NCBI RefSeq assembly: GCF_039545135.1
Contig: NZ_BAABRU010000024.1
Coordinates: forward strand, 1 to 50,716
Direction: 5' to 3'
DNA: 50,716 nucleotides
Origin: Herpetosiphon gulosus
GTDB taxonomy: Bacteria > Chloroflexota > Chloroflexia > Chloroflexales > Herpetosiphonaceae
The first letter of the stretch is position 1, and the number at the start of each line of letters is the position of its first letter. Under the pieces are notes generated by a model, which worked only from the letters and a program-made list of their open reading frames with translations, searched no databases and was not told where the DNA came from. Positions 16,561 through 25,767 of this stretch are shown here, piece by piece. The translations under genes and the position numbers were made by a program.

Positions 16561-18237
16561 ATGCCATCAACCCATCCGAGCGGTGGGGCGGAGGTCATGC
16601 GCAATCCGTCATGGCTGGCCGCACCCGACCGATCGTATCTTTGGTTCCCAACCAAACTGGCGGAAACCCTCGCTCATGCCCCGCTGGCGTTAGGCATCTA
16701 TGCCCTGATTGTGCGGCGCTGGCTCGTGAACCATACATCCGTTCCGCTTTCTGCGCTGGATATTCAAACCTATGACCCATCCCTAACCCGCGCCAAGATT
16801 CGCACGGCCTTCGACCAGCTCATCGCTGGCCACTGGCTGGCGATTCCGAATCCTCCACAGCACGGCTGCAAAATCGCCTATGTGCCAACATGGGGGCGGC
16901 AACGCGAGGGTGTGCGCCAGTGGGACACCACCCAATCCTTCAATCGAGGCCGCGTTGCCACCCATCGACTCGACCGCACCATCCTCGATACCTACCTTGG
17001 CCGCATCGAGCCACGCCAGCACGGCCAGCCCTTAATTACGCGCTATCTGACCACGCCAGCGCTCACGCTCACCGATGTGGGGGTGTATATGCTGCTCGTG
17101 GCGGGTGTGCCCCATCGTCACGCGACGGCCACCCTCCAGCGTCGTGGCTTATGTCAACAAAATGTGCCGCTGGCCATACCAACCATGATGGAGATCATGG
17201 CGCAGGGGACAATGAGTCTGCATGGCGCACAGCACTTGCAACTGCTGCCACGTGGCGGAATCATGCGACCCAGCGACCCTGATTCCCGGCCCAATCTTTT
17301 TTTTGTGGAACCGGACCTGGCGACGATCATGGTGACCACCATGGCGACCAACTTGGCGATGACGGACAGCGTGTCCGAGGACGGTTTTGAGGCATTAGGA
17401 AGCGAAAAAACAGCGGTTGCCTGTGAACAAAAGAACGTCACAGGCAGATCATGCAAAATAGGCAGAAGAAACCAACCACCGGAAAACACTCTGCATAGCA
17501 TACAAAACGGTGGTGGAGTCTCTTTTTCTGATAGTACTAACGAACGACTAGAACGTGAACCCGAACAGGATGTTCTCGAACCCAAAACCAGAATCATTCC
17601 GGCGGCACGAAACATTATGTCAACTCCAGATACCCCGCAGGTTGCCCTCTTGCGGTCGCTGGCGATTCGGCCCAAGCAGGTGCTGGAATTTGCCGCTATC
17701 GATCTCGCCACGCTGGAAACCGTGGTGGCTGATGCTCGCCAGCGCTCGGGTATTCGGGATATTGGTGGGTGGGTGGTGAGTATCCTGCGGGATATTCAGA
17801 ACCACGGCTGGGAGCCTGCGGCTGCCAAATGGCAGATCGATCAGCCATGTGATTTCGAGGCATCGCTCTCACGGTGGTACGCGTTCGTTGGGCAGGATGT
17901 GCCGTCCGATGGAGCTGCCGAGGACGCTGCCGAAGCCTGCATCGAATCCGCCCCGCCGCCCGTTGTGGTTGACTGGGCAACTCTTGAACCTTTACTTGAC
18001 CCCACGGTCACGGATACGGCGCTCGCCGCTCAGGAGCCGCCGCACCGTCCGTTGTGGATACCTGCGGTGCTCTGGTTGCGGCTGCGTGCCTCGGTGCGGA
18101 TGCTGTTGCTAGCCAGTCGCTGCGATGGACGCTCGATTACGGCAGGGGATGCTTGGCGACAGGCGCAATTAGCCCTCCCTGCCTATCGCACGGTGCTTCC
18201 GGCCTTCATACACGCCTGTGAAGCCCTGCGGGAGTAA
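16561..18237 (+). CDS. Unrecognised protein, possibly replication-initiator-like
   Basis: A 558-residue, soluble protein without signal peptide or clear enzymatic motif. Residues ~15-110 are helical with a winged-helix flavour (PTKLAETLAHAPLALGIYALI, then TRAKIRTAFDQLIAGHWLAI), reminiscent of plasmid replication initiators and phage replication proteins. The middle (~260-350) is low-complexity and Lys/Asn-rich. Residues ~360-430 (LLRSLAIRPKQVLEF to GGWVVSILRDIQ) resemble C-terminal segments of such Rep proteins. The start could instead be 16597. It is coupled (TAATG) to the recombinase-like gene. The replication role is inference only. Confidence 0.6.
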   Translation: MPSTHPSGGAEVMRNPSWLAAPDRSYLWFPTKLAETLAHAPLALGIYALIVRRWLVNHTSVPLSALDIQTYDPSLTRAKIRTAFDQLIAGHWLAIPNPPQHGCKIAYVPTWGRQREGVRQWDTTQSFNRGRVATHRLDRTILDTYLGRIEPRQHGQPLITRYLTTPALTLTDVGVYMLLVAGVPHRHATATLQRRGLCQQNVPLAIPTMMEIMAQGTMSLHGAQHLQLLPRGGIMRPSDPDSRPNLFFVEPDLATIMVTTMATNLAMTDSVSEDGFEALGSEKTAVACEQKNVTGRSCKIGRRNQPPENTLHSIQNGGGVSFSDSTNERLEREPEQDVLEPKTRIIPAARNIMSTPDTPQVALLRSLAIRPKQVLEFAAIDLATLETVVADARQRSGIRDIGGWVVSILRDIQNHGWEPAAAKWQIDQPCDFEASLSRWYAFVGQDVPSDGAAEDAAEACIESAPPPVVVDWATLEPLLDPTVTDTALAAQEPPHRPLWIPAVLWLRLRASVRMLLLASRCDGRSITAGDAWRQAQLALPAYRTVLPAFIHACEALRE

Positions 18238-18242
18238 TGCTG

Positions 18243-18668
18243 ATGGTGATCAATCCTGCGCCCCCTCGCGTGGGGACGGTGCGAGTGCTGCGGACGGCGC
18301 GGCCTCGTCGAACGGTGGAACGGGTGCTGGCGGTGATTCCAGCGACCCAGTGGTTGGATCGGGCCGTGTTTTGGCTGATGTACGATACCCAACTGCGGGT
18401 GTTGCCGCTGTGTCGGCTGACTGTAGCCGATGTCGATCTGGCCAGTCCGTTGCCGGTGGTGCGCTGTGGCGAGCGCTGGCGACTGCTGACGGAAGCCCCG
18501 ACCGTGACCGCCCTGACCGCGTACCTGCCCCTGCGATCCGCATCATCCGACTTCCTCTTGACCCATGCGGAGCGACCCCTTGATTTCGCCTATCTTGACC
18601 AGCGCTGGCGGATGTACTGCCAACGGGCTGGTGTCACTTGCACCCTGCGCGAGCTGCGCGGCGGCTAG
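18243..18668 (+). CDS. Degenerate tyrosine-recombinase-like protein
   Basis: A 141-residue protein resembling only the first part of an integrase catalytic domain: YDTQLRVLPLCRLTVADVDL holds the first catalytic Arg, and GERWRLLTEAP sits where the beta-hairpin Lys is expected. It ends at TLRELRGG, where active enzymes have HxLRHT; the His is missing and the following GH and catalytic Tyr segments are absent. It cannot be an active recombinase alone. The ATG at 18243 has GGGAG 8 bases upstream; an ATG at 18237 overlaps the previous stop. It may be a relic or a DNA-binding derivative. Confidence 0.6.
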   Translation: MVINPAPPRVGTVRVLRTARPRRTVERVLAVIPATQWLDRAVFWLMYDTQLRVLPLCRLTVADVDLASPLPVVRCGERWRLLTEAPTVTALTAYLPLRSASSDFLLTHAERPLDFAYLDQRWRMYCQRAGVTCTLRELRGG

Positions 18669-18700
18669 TTAGCCGTGACAATCTGACTTCGTTTGTGTGT

Positions 18701-18729
18701 CCCCGGCGTGATCCTCACGGTGGGGTTTT
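18701..18729 (+). terminator. Intrinsic terminator
   Basis: CCCC and CGTGA pair with TCACG and GGGG around a short loop with a small internal mismatch, followed by TTTT. It lies 32 bases after the recombinase-like gene and before the surface-protein operon. Confidence 0.5.
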
Positions 18730-18764
18730 GTGTGCCGTTTTTTTGGATTCTGTAGGAGGTTGTT

Positions 18765-21119
18765 ATGCATCGATGGCGTTGGGTTGGGATTGTTGGGATC
18801 GTGCTGGGGCTGCTCAGCCTGCTCCCCGCAGCGGCGATGGAATCACAGGATGACGTGCGGCCACTGGTCACGGTGGGGATGACGAGTCCCACGGCGGGGC
18901 AGGTGGTCACGACTCCGACCAGCACGGTGACCGGAACCGCAACAGCGGGGGCCGTGCTGACCGTGCGGCTCGATGGAACGGTCGTGGCAACGGTGACGGT
19001 CGATGGCACGGGTCAGTGGAGCGTGCCATTGACCGGACTTACGCAAGGCAATCACACGGTGACGGTCGAGGCCGTGGTCGAGCGGCCCAGTCGCTTGTAT
19101 TGGGCGGCGATGCTCGATGGCCAGCGACCCGACACCCTGTATGTGACTGATCCGACCGTGAGCGCCACGCCGCTGGCGACGATCAGCGTTGGCTCGGATG
19201 CCGATGGGGTGACGGCGAGCCGCGACGGCTTGCGGGTCTATGTCTCGCATGAGCATGGGGTCGATGTGGTGGACACGACGACCAATACGGTGCTGACCAC
19301 GATTGACCTTGCAGGCCACACCCACCTTGGCAGTATCCATCCGACGCGGAACGAGTTGTGGGTGGCGCAACGCGACCTCAACCGAATTGCGCGGGTGGAC
19401 ACGGCGACCAACACGGTGCTGGGCTTTGTGGCCTTGGCGGGTGAAAAGCCACATGATGTGGTGTTTGCCCCCGATGGCAGCCGCGCCTATAGCAGCAATA
19501 TCGAGAACTCGATTAGTGTCATTGACGCAACCAGTGGCGCGGTGCTGAGTACGCTGCCCATCGGCAATAACAACCGTCGCTTGCTCATGAATCAGGATGG
19601 GTCACGGCTCTACGTTACCGCCTATGGGCAAAACGCGGTGGTGGTCATGGATACGAGTGTGCAGCCGCCCACGGTCGTGACCACGATTCCCCTTCAGTCT
19701 CCGGTCGAGGATCTGGTGTTCAACCCCGATTTCAGTCGCTTGTATGCCTCGCTCCCCGAAGCGTCGCCGCCGGTGATTGCGGTGATCGATCCCGCGACCA
19801 ACGTGCGGGTAACCGCTGACACGATTCGTGGCAGTATGACCGATATTCGTGACCTGGCGATTGACCCATGGGGCACGGGCGAGCAGATCGTTGGTGGTAA
19901 TGCAGGGTTCTCACAAGTCTATTCGCCGGTGACGCGCGGCCCCATTCCCGACCGCCAAACGACCGTGGCCGACAGTTTCCGCATTTACGACTCGGACTGG
20001 GCTCGCCAACGCGAAACCGCGACGGCCAGCGTGACGTTTGCGGTGGATCTGACCGCTGATGTCGGTGTCCATAAGACCCACGCAGGCGATTTTGTGGTGG
20101 GACAGGACGGGGTCTACACCATCGCGATCACCAATCACGGCCCGGCTGCCATGCCCGTGGGGACGGTGGTCGAGGACGTGGTTCCGACCGGACTGACCGT
20201 GGTCGCGGCGCAGGGAACGGGCTGGGCCTGTGCTGCCAGTGGCCAAACGGTGACCTGTAGCGCGACCGCTGCGTTGCCTGCCTTGGCAACCAGCACGGTC
20301 CAGATCACGGTGATTCCGCAGGCATCGGTGGGCGATAGTGTGATTAATCGGGCCTGTATCACGGCAGCAAACGATGCCAACCCGACCAATGACTGTGATG
20401 ACGATCTGACGACGATTTTGCATCCATCGCTTGGTATCGTAAAGCGCTCGACTCCCCCCAATGGCACGGCGGTCGCCGCTGGCAATACGATTACCTATTT
20501 CCTTGATGTGACCAATACCGGAACCGCGCCCTTGACCGGAGTGACGGTGCGCGATGCGATTCCCGAGGCCACGGCATTCATCGCGGCTGATCCGGTGGTA
20601 GCTCCGGTGGATGGCGTGCTGACGTGGGTGATTGGCGATCTGGCGGTTGGCGCAACCCAGACCGTGCAATTTCAGGTGCGCGTGCTGCCGATCGGTACAA
20701 CCGTCGCCATTCGCAACGTGGCACAGGCCGCGAGTGATCAGACCAGCGAGCAGGACTCGAACCTGCTGATTCACCCCTTCGACCCCACCAGTATCAGCCT
20801 CGTGTCCTTCGATGCCGTGATCATGGGCGGCATGGTCGATCTGCGTTGGGTGACGGGCAGTGAAGTGAATACGTTGGGCTTTCACCTGTATCGCAGCACG
20901 ACCCCCAACCGCAATGAGGCCACGCGGGTCACGACCAGCCTGATTCCCTCGCAGGGAGCCACGGGCGGCAGCTACCACATGACCGATGTCAGTGTCGTCG
21001 CGCCGCTGGGCCAGTGGTCATATTGGCTGGAAGAAATCGAGTTGACTGGTCAAACGACCTGGTATGGCCCGGTGACGGTGCGGATGCATACGATCTATAG
21101 CCCCGCTGTGATGCGGTAG
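18765..21119 (+). CDS. Secreted beta-propeller protein with DUF11 repeats
   Basis: A 784-residue exported protein with a signal peptide (HRWRWVGIVGIVLGLLSLL, cleavage near AAAMES). A bacterial Ig-like domain spans ~35-110 (TSPTAGQVV to GNHTVTVEA). Residues ~115-385 form a YVTN-type beta-propeller with repeated DxTTNTVL and DGSRxYxS phrases. Two DUF11 domains follow (~425-550 and ~555-660), then a C-terminal sandwich (~670-780) with LRWVTGSEVNTLGFHLYRS. These modules are typical of extracellular adhesins or envelope proteins. It has a strong GGAGG site and opens the plus-strand operon that includes a sortase, but I see no LPxTG-like sorting motif. Confidence 0.85.
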   Translation: MHRWRWVGIVGIVLGLLSLLPAAAMESQDDVRPLVTVGMTSPTAGQVVTTPTSTVTGTATAGAVLTVRLDGTVVATVTVDGTGQWSVPLTGLTQGNHTVTVEAVVERPSRLYWAAMLDGQRPDTLYVTDPTVSATPLATISVGSDADGVTASRDGLRVYVSHEHGVDVVDTTTNTVLTTIDLAGHTHLGSIHPTRNELWVAQRDLNRIARVDTATNTVLGFVALAGEKPHDVVFAPDGSRAYSSNIENSISVIDATSGAVLSTLPIGNNNRRLLMNQDGSRLYVTAYGQNAVVVMDTSVQPPTVVTTIPLQSPVEDLVFNPDFSRLYASLPEASPPVIAVIDPATNVRVTADTIRGSMTDIRDLAIDPWGTGEQIVGGNAGFSQVYSPVTRGPIPDRQTTVADSFRIYDSDWARQRETATASVTFAVDLTADVGVHKTHAGDFVVGQDGVYTIAITNHGPAAMPVGTVVEDVVPTGLTVVAAQGTGWACAASGQTVTCSATAALPALATSTVQITVIPQASVGDSVINRACITAANDANPTNDCDDDLTTILHPSLGIVKRSTPPNGTAVAAGNTITYFLDVTNTGTAPLTGVTVRDAIPEATAFIAADPVVAPVDGVLTWVIGDLAVGATQTVQFQVRVLPIGTTVAIRNVAQAASDQTSEQDSNLLIHPFDPTSISLVSFDAVIMGGMVDLRWVTGSEVNTLGFHLYRSTTPNRNEATRVTTSLIPSQGATGGSYHMTDVSVVAPLGQWSYWLEEIELTGQTTWYGPVTVRMHTIYSPAVMR

Positions 21120-21134
21120 GAGAAGGAAACCCTC

Positions 21135-22034
21135 ATGTTGAAACGTGTTGAAACAATCGCCTTTGTGAGTATCGTCGTGGTGGCGGTGGTGTTGGGCTTT
21201 GTGAAGCTGATGCCCGCGCAATCGAGTGCGGCGCAACAGCTGATGAGCCTTACGCCCTCACCCGAACCAACCGAACTGCCAACCGATGTCCCAACCGATG
21301 TGCCGAATCCAACCGCTACGCCACGGCCAACCGACGAGCCGCTGCCCACCAGCACGCCGAGCGATGGCGCGACCGTGACCCCGCGCCCAACCCGCCAGCC
21401 GTTGGAGGTTACGTCAACGCCGATTGACCTGACCGCCACCCCAACAACTCTCCCAACGGCAACCCCGAACGACGCAGCGACGGTCACGCCTGTTGCCGCC
21501 TTGCCCGATCTCGTGCTGGAGAAAACGGCCAACGTCCAAACGGTGGCCGTGGGGGATAGCCTGCGCTGGACGCTGACGGTGCAGAATCGCGGGTCAGTCC
21601 CAGCAGCCAATGTCCTTGTGCGCGATGTGCTCCCCGCCTTCTTTCGCGGTTTGCACGTCACGACGAGTTTGGGTGAGGCGACGCTGACCGATGGGATCGT
21701 GAGTGTCCAAATTGCGGAATTGTCTGCTGGACAAACAATCACGATTTGGATTGACGGCACGGTTGTCTCCCTCGACGGCCCCTTGACCAACCTTGCCCAA
21801 GCCTCGACCACGACGACCGAAACGACGACCGAGAACAACACCGCCTGGTCCACCGTGATCACGAAGGCGGCGGGTGTCGTCCAGCCAACTGCCACGCCCC
21901 GCCCTGTGGCCCAACGCACTTTTCCGGTGACCGCGAGCGATGATGCCGTGTCGGTCGCGGTTCCGGTCGGGCTGGTGGTGCTGGCCACGCTGGTGCTGGC
22001 GTGGATGCTCTGGCCGTCACGGAGGCTGGGATGA
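21135..22034 (+). CDS. Membrane-anchored DUF11-domain surface protein
   Basis: A 299-residue protein with an N-terminal hydrophobic helix (residues ~8-27), a Pro/Thr-rich stalk with many TPxP-type repeats (~40-115), one DUF11 domain (~120-235: LEKTANVQTVAVGDSLRWTL and onward) and a C-terminal transmembrane helix (~270-290) ending in a short basic tail WPSRRLG. The hydrophobic segment followed by Arg resembles a sorting-signal tail, but no clear LPxTG precedes it. The start lies 16 bases after the preceding gene and the stop overlaps the next start (ATGA), so it is co-translated with the downstream gene. Confidence 0.8.
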   Translation: MLKRVETIAFVSIVVVAVVLGFVKLMPAQSSAAQQLMSLTPSPEPTELPTDVPTDVPNPTATPRPTDEPLPTSTPSDGATVTPRPTRQPLEVTSTPIDLTATPTTLPTATPNDAATVTPVAALPDLVLEKTANVQTVAVGDSLRWTLTVQNRGSVPAANVLVRDVLPAFFRGLHVTTSLGEATLTDGIVSVQIAELSAGQTITIWIDGTVVSLDGPLTNLAQASTTTTETTTENNTAWSTVITKAAGVVQPTATPRPVAQRTFPVTASDDAVSVAVPVGLVVLATLVLAWMLWPSRRLG

Positions 22035-22699
22035 GCGCGGATATGACCATCCTGACCGATGCGGCACGCGGGGTGCTGCTGGGCTATACCACCGCCTATC
22101 CCCAGCCGCTGTATCTGGCGTGGCGCGCCGGACTGGTGGTGCAGCTGCTCCATCCGGCACTTGCCGATGCGACCACGCTGCTTCAGGCATTGATCCCGCG
22201 CGTGATGCAGCGCGATGGCGGTGGCGGCAGTAGTGCCGTCGTGCTGGCTCCGCAGGTCGTGGCCGAGGCGCTGCGCTATCTGCCGCAGCTGCACCTGGTC
22301 GATCTGGCCGATGTACCCGCCGAGGCTGCGGCCTTAGAAACGGTCTTGGTGGGACGGGGCACGGTCGTGATCGCGCTGCCAGTGGGCGTGGCCACAACGC
22401 AGCTCATGCGGCTGGTCTGGCCGTGGCTCACGACGGTGCTGGGCCGCATGCTCACCCCACCCTATTTGGTGACATGGGACGATCCGGCTCCGTTAATGAT
22501 TACGCGAGCGACGGTGCAATTGGCCATCCATACCCGCCCCACCCCGCCCGTGATCGGAGCGCATGCCACGCTGGTGGCCGATGGGGACGGCTGGCTGCTG
22601 ACGGTCGTGGGCGAACGCCACCCGCTGCGGCTCCGGCTCGATGCCCCATCGCTGGTGACGTTGCCAACGACCGCTGCTGTGCGGAGCCGACGGCGATGA
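22031..22699 (+). CDS. Unknown protein of the sortase operon
   Basis: A 222-residue protein that I do not recognise. It is Leu/Val/Ala-rich and predicted alpha/beta, with VVLAPQVVAEALRYLPQLHLVDLADV and a VVIALPVGVATTQLM segment that could be one weak membrane helix or a buried strand, and an Arg-rich end. No signal peptide is seen. Both ends overlap neighbours by four bases (ATGA), the tightest coupling possible, so it is made together with the DUF11 protein and the small membrane protein. It probably works in the same envelope process. Confidence 0.7.
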   Translation: MSADMTILTDAARGVLLGYTTAYPQPLYLAWRAGLVVQLLHPALADATTLLQALIPRVMQRDGGGGSSAVVLAPQVVAEALRYLPQLHLVDLADVPAEAAALETVLVGRGTVVIALPVGVATTQLMRLVWPWLTTVLGRMLTPPYLVTWDDPAPLMITRATVQLAIHTRPTPPVIGAHATLVADGDGWLLTVVGERHPLRLRLDAPSLVTLPTTAAVRSRRR

Positions 22700-23007
22700 G
22701 TGCGGCGCTGGACAGTGTGGTCGTGCTGTGGACGGTGGGCTGGGCGATGGTGGCCGTGCTTTCGCTACTGCTGCGGCGCTGGTTGGTTACACGGCTGGCA
22801 ATGGGGGTGGTCACGCTGCCCCCGTCGCCCCTTGGCGCATGGTTGCCCATGCAGGATGCCGTGGCTCCGGTGCTTGGCCCATGGCTCGCGCAGGTTGGGG
22901 TTCCGCCGCTGCCGTTGGGGGAATGGTTGGCTGTTGATGGCTGTGATTGGTCACGGGCGATACCCGCTCAGATCGCCGTGACCCAAGGAGTGCATGATGC
23001 AGAGTGA
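22696..23007 (+). CDS. Small membrane protein of the sortase operon
   Basis: A 103-residue protein with one clear N-terminal transmembrane helix (VVVLWTVGWAMVAVLSLLL, residues ~8-26) followed by Arg-Arg, giving a probable N-out topology, and a Pro/Leu/Gly-rich soluble part. It starts on an ATGA overlap with the previous gene and its end overlaps the sortase start by 14 bases. No family recognised. It may be an accessory to the sortase. Confidence 0.7.
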   Translation: MSAALDSVVVLWTVGWAMVAVLSLLLRRWLVTRLAMGVVTLPPSPLGAWLPMQDAVAPVLGPWLAQVGVPPLPLGEWLAVDGCDWSRAIPAQIAVTQGVHDAE

Positions 23008-23719
23008 TATGACCCACCGATTGATCCACCTCGTCACCGTGCTGGTGGCGGTGGCCGGAATCGGGATGCTGAGCGGGGTCGGTTGGGTGGTCTGGTCGTT
23101 TGTCGCGACGACGCAGGCGGTGCAGGCGCGGCAGGCGGCATTGCCCCTATTGCCGAGTGTGCGGCCCGTGGTGGCAGCGACCGCGACCGTGGAGCCAACG
23201 CAGGCGGTGCTACCAACCGCGACCCCGCTGCCGACCGCGACCGCGACTCCCGTACCGACCGCCCTGCCGCTGCCGCCGCTCGATGCGCTGCGGATTCCGG
23301 CGATTAACCTCGCGCGGCCCGTGCTGCCCGCCCATTTTAGTGATGGGGTGTGGGATGTGCCGCAATACGCCGTTGGCCACCATGCCGACAGTGGCCAGCC
23401 GGGCGACGGAACCAACATTGTGCTCAATGGCCATGTGGGCGGCAGTGATCCGGTCTTTGCCGATTTGGCGCTGCTCCAGCCGGGCGATCTGCTCTGGCTC
23501 TATCGTGGCACGCTGGCCACGGCCTATGTGGTCAGTGACACCCTACGGATTCAGGTCGTGGGCGCTGCGCCGGACCAGGTGGGCGCGGAGGCGGAGCGGC
23601 TGCTGAGTCCAACCGATCACGAGCTGGTCACGCTGATTACCTGCTGGCCACCGACCGGGCCGAACGCCTTTGACCAACGCCTGATTGTCCGCGCCGTGCG
23701 GCAGGAGGGCCAGCCATGA
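22994..23719 (+). CDS. Sortase
   Basis: A 241-residue transpeptidase with an N-terminal membrane helix (~10-35), a Pro/Thr-rich linker (~60-95) and the sortase beta-barrel (~97-240). The catalytic residues are visible: His in LNGHVGG (~149), Cys in the TLxTC motif LVTLITCWPP (~218), and Arg in FDQRLIVRA (~231). The enzyme should cleave a sorting signal of exported proteins and attach them to an acceptor on the outer face. Chloroflexota are unusual hosts and the acceptor is unknown. AAGGAG lies just before; 22997 is an alternative start with better spacing. It is coupled by ATGA to the next gene. Confidence 0.9.
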   Translation: MMQSDMTHRLIHLVTVLVAVAGIGMLSGVGWVVWSFVATTQAVQARQAALPLLPSVRPVVAATATVEPTQAVLPTATPLPTATATPVPTALPLPPLDALRIPAINLARPVLPAHFSDGVWDVPQYAVGHHADSGQPGDGTNIVLNGHVGGSDPVFADLALLQPGDLLWLYRGTLATAYVVSDTLRIQVVGAAPDQVGAEAERLLSPTDHELVTLITCWPPTGPNAFDQRLIVRAVRQEGQP

Positions 23720-24486
23720 GCTGGATCGTGACGATTGGCCTCACGGCGATGCAGGAGCAGCGGGTGCGCGAGACGGGCGGGATGGTGATCGCCACCAGCA
23801 ATGTCTTTGCGGCGGAGTATCAGCTGCTGGCCTTGCTCGACGGTGATACACCGAATCCCGGCTTGGTGGTCTGTCGGGCGGTCGATGCGCATGGCGTGGC
23901 GACGTGGTTGCTGGGCGCGGCATTGGCGGTGCAGATGCAGGCCGGAACGCTCCAGCGCTGCGCGATGGCGGTGCTCGATGAAGATCTGGCGACGATTGTG
24001 CATACCCAACTCGTGCCGGGCTTGCAGGTCGTGACCCCGATCCTGCCGTCGGCGCTCACCCCACTCGTGCGCGATCTGCCCCTGCTCGGGGAGCCAACGG
24101 GGAGTACCGCGCATGCGGCGGCGACCTATCGGGCCTTGCGGCGCTCGTTGCCGTTGGTCTTGGATGCGCGGACGGCGGTGCAGCCGTCGGGATGGTCACT
24201 CGACGATGTGTTGACCGCGCTCTATCTCGTGTCAGGCCGCTTGTCCACCGTGCCCGAAGCCCTGCTTGATCGGCTCGTTGATGTGGGTGGCCTTGAGGGG
24301 TTCCGGCGGTGGTTGTTGCTGCAAGCACAGGAGGGTGGCTGGCGGAAAGATGAGCAACTGATTTTGTGCGGGCTGGCGCATGGGAAAACCTATAGCGAAT
24401 TAAGCTATGATGTGGGACGGTCGCGGGAATGGATTAGCCGGATGGTACGGGGTCAGATGGCTCCGGCCTTAGCGGCCGTGTTGTAA
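23716..24486 (+). CDS. Unknown protein with C-terminal helix-turn-helix
   Basis: A 256-residue cytoplasmic protein. The first ~150 residues are an unrecognised alpha/beta region. The last ~50 form a sigma/LuxR-like helix-turn-helix: KDEQLILCGLAHGKTYSELSY is followed by DVGRSREWISRMVRG, the recognition helix. It overlaps the sortase gene by ATGA and ends 10 bases before a lipoprotein gene. It is probably the regulator of this surface operon, though a phage-type regulator of other targets is possible. Its presence inside the operon would allow feedback from sortase expression. Confidence 0.65.
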   Translation: MSWIVTIGLTAMQEQRVRETGGMVIATSNVFAAEYQLLALLDGDTPNPGLVVCRAVDAHGVATWLLGAALAVQMQAGTLQRCAMAVLDEDLATIVHTQLVPGLQVVTPILPSALTPLVRDLPLLGEPTGSTAHAAATYRALRRSLPLVLDARTAVQPSGWSLDDVLTALYLVSGRLSTVPEALLDRLVDVGGLEGFRRWLLLQAQEGGWRKDEQLILCGLAHGKTYSELSYDVGRSREWISRMVRGQMAPALAAVL

Positions 24487-24496
24487 GGAGGAAGCG

Positions 24497-25564
24497 ATGG
24501 GACGACGATCATGGGTGCTGGGGGTGGTGCTGAGTGGCGTGTTGGTCGGCTGTGGTCAAGGGGATGCGACGGTGGTTGTGGAATCGGCGACCGTGCCAAC
24601 GGTATCCCCCGTGCCGACGGTAGCATTGAGTGGGATGGCGGCGCTCAACGCGACCAGCACAACGGTGGCGGCGACGCATGCGCCGATCAAAACCGCGTTT
24701 GCGCTCGACGAACAGGCCACGGCTGCGGCCCAACCTGCCGAGCGGTATCTGACCCTGCGGGAAGCATTTGCACGCGGTGGCATTCGTGAGCGCGGCACAG
24801 CATGGGCCAGTGATGCCGTGCTGGTTGATGCGGGCATTGGCTACCGTGAAGAAGGCCGCGATCAGGAAGGGATGTTTGAAGCGATTGCGGCCAATGATGG
24901 CACGGCTCGCTGGTGGGCCTTTACGTTTGCCTCGGCACGGCTCAAGCAAACGCTCGTGATCCTGCTGCAAGATGGGGTGGTCACCCGCAGTTATGCCGAT
25001 GAGCGCAGTTACCGCGATCTGTTTGTGGGCACAGCTCCCATTGACATTCCCCTGGAGTCGCAGCCCTTCCTTGATAGTGACCAAGTGCGCGTGCTCTTTC
25101 TCAATTTTGGCGACCTGTGGGAGACGATGGCCAGTCCGAACCACACCTTCCGCTTATCCAGTCTGCCCAACGACGAGGCGGCATGGCATCCGATCTATTG
25201 GTGGATGCAGGACACCTACGCCAATACCACGCTGCTTGACCCCATCACCGGAGCCACGATTGCGAGTGATCGGCAACAAAAGACGACCATGACTCCCCCC
25301 GCCAAAACCCTCATGCCGCTGGTGGCTGACCCCGTTCCCACGCTCCAACCGACCCCGACGCAGCCATGGACGGAAGCGGAAGCGGTGTCGGTCTTTTGGC
25401 CCACGCCACGGGCAGGCACATCGATGCGCGTGATCGGGTTGTATGCGAGCAATGGGGTGGATTATTGGATCTATCGCCAAGGACGCTGGGATGAATTATG
25501 GGGAGGGGACAAGGATCGGATTAATCTGTTACGGCTCGGCTTTCCGCTGGAGTTGGTTCCCTAA
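24497..25564 (+). CDS. Lipoprotein, unknown function
   Basis: A 355-residue protein starting after GGAGG. The signal peptide ends with the lipobox LVGC, so it should be anchored outside the cytoplasmic membrane. Residues ~25-85 are a Thr/Ala-rich linker. The body (~85-350) has repeated short aromatic strands and Trp-rich phrases (TARWWAFTFAS, HPIYWWMQDTY, GVDYWIYRQGRWDE); no family recognised. It is the last gene of the sortase operon and is closed by a strong terminator 15 bases later. Its position suggests an envelope partner of the surface proteins. Confidence 0.75.
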   Translation: MGRRSWVLGVVLSGVLVGCGQGDATVVVESATVPTVSPVPTVALSGMAALNATSTTVAATHAPIKTAFALDEQATAAAQPAERYLTLREAFARGGIRERGTAWASDAVLVDAGIGYREEGRDQEGMFEAIAANDGTARWWAFTFASARLKQTLVILLQDGVVTRSYADERSYRDLFVGTAPIDIPLESQPFLDSDQVRVLFLNFGDLWETMASPNHTFRLSSLPNDEAAWHPIYWWMQDTYANTTLLDPITGATIASDRQQKTTMTPPAKTLMPLVADPVPTLQPTPTQPWTEAEAVSVFWPTPRAGTSMRVIGLYASNGVDYWIYRQGRWDELWGGDKDRINLLRLGFPLELVP

Positions 25565-25578
25565 GCTCCGGTCAATGC

Positions 25579-25615
25579 AACAGGCCATGCCCCGATGGGC
25601 ATGGCCTGTTTTTTT
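25579..25615 (+). terminator. Strong intrinsic terminator of the sortase operon
   Basis: AACAGGCCATGCCC pairs with GGGCATGGCCTGTT around the loop CGAT and is followed by a T-run. The same stem recurs at 28314-28346. The region 25616-25767 before the WXG100-type gene has no clear promoter match. Confidence 0.9.
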
Positions 25616-25767
25616 GTGTTGAGGGATACCTATCCCATCTACGGGTGATGTCTCTATAGGACTTTTCAGCTATACTCGGCGATGAGGATGAGTGATCCCC
25701 CAAACATATCCGATTCATGACTGAGAGAACCATCCAAAAAGACCCTTCTTTTGGTGCGGAGGAACGA

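Noticed and set aside
16597-18237. Alternative start of the replication-like gene at 16597
   Set aside because: GGAGG lies only two bases before this ATG, too close for normal initiation, so 16561 was kept, though not certain.
19911-20978. 355-codon minus-strand frame opposite the propeller/DUF11 protein
   Set aside because: Composition is that of an antisense frame, and the plus-strand protein has recognisable domains throughout.
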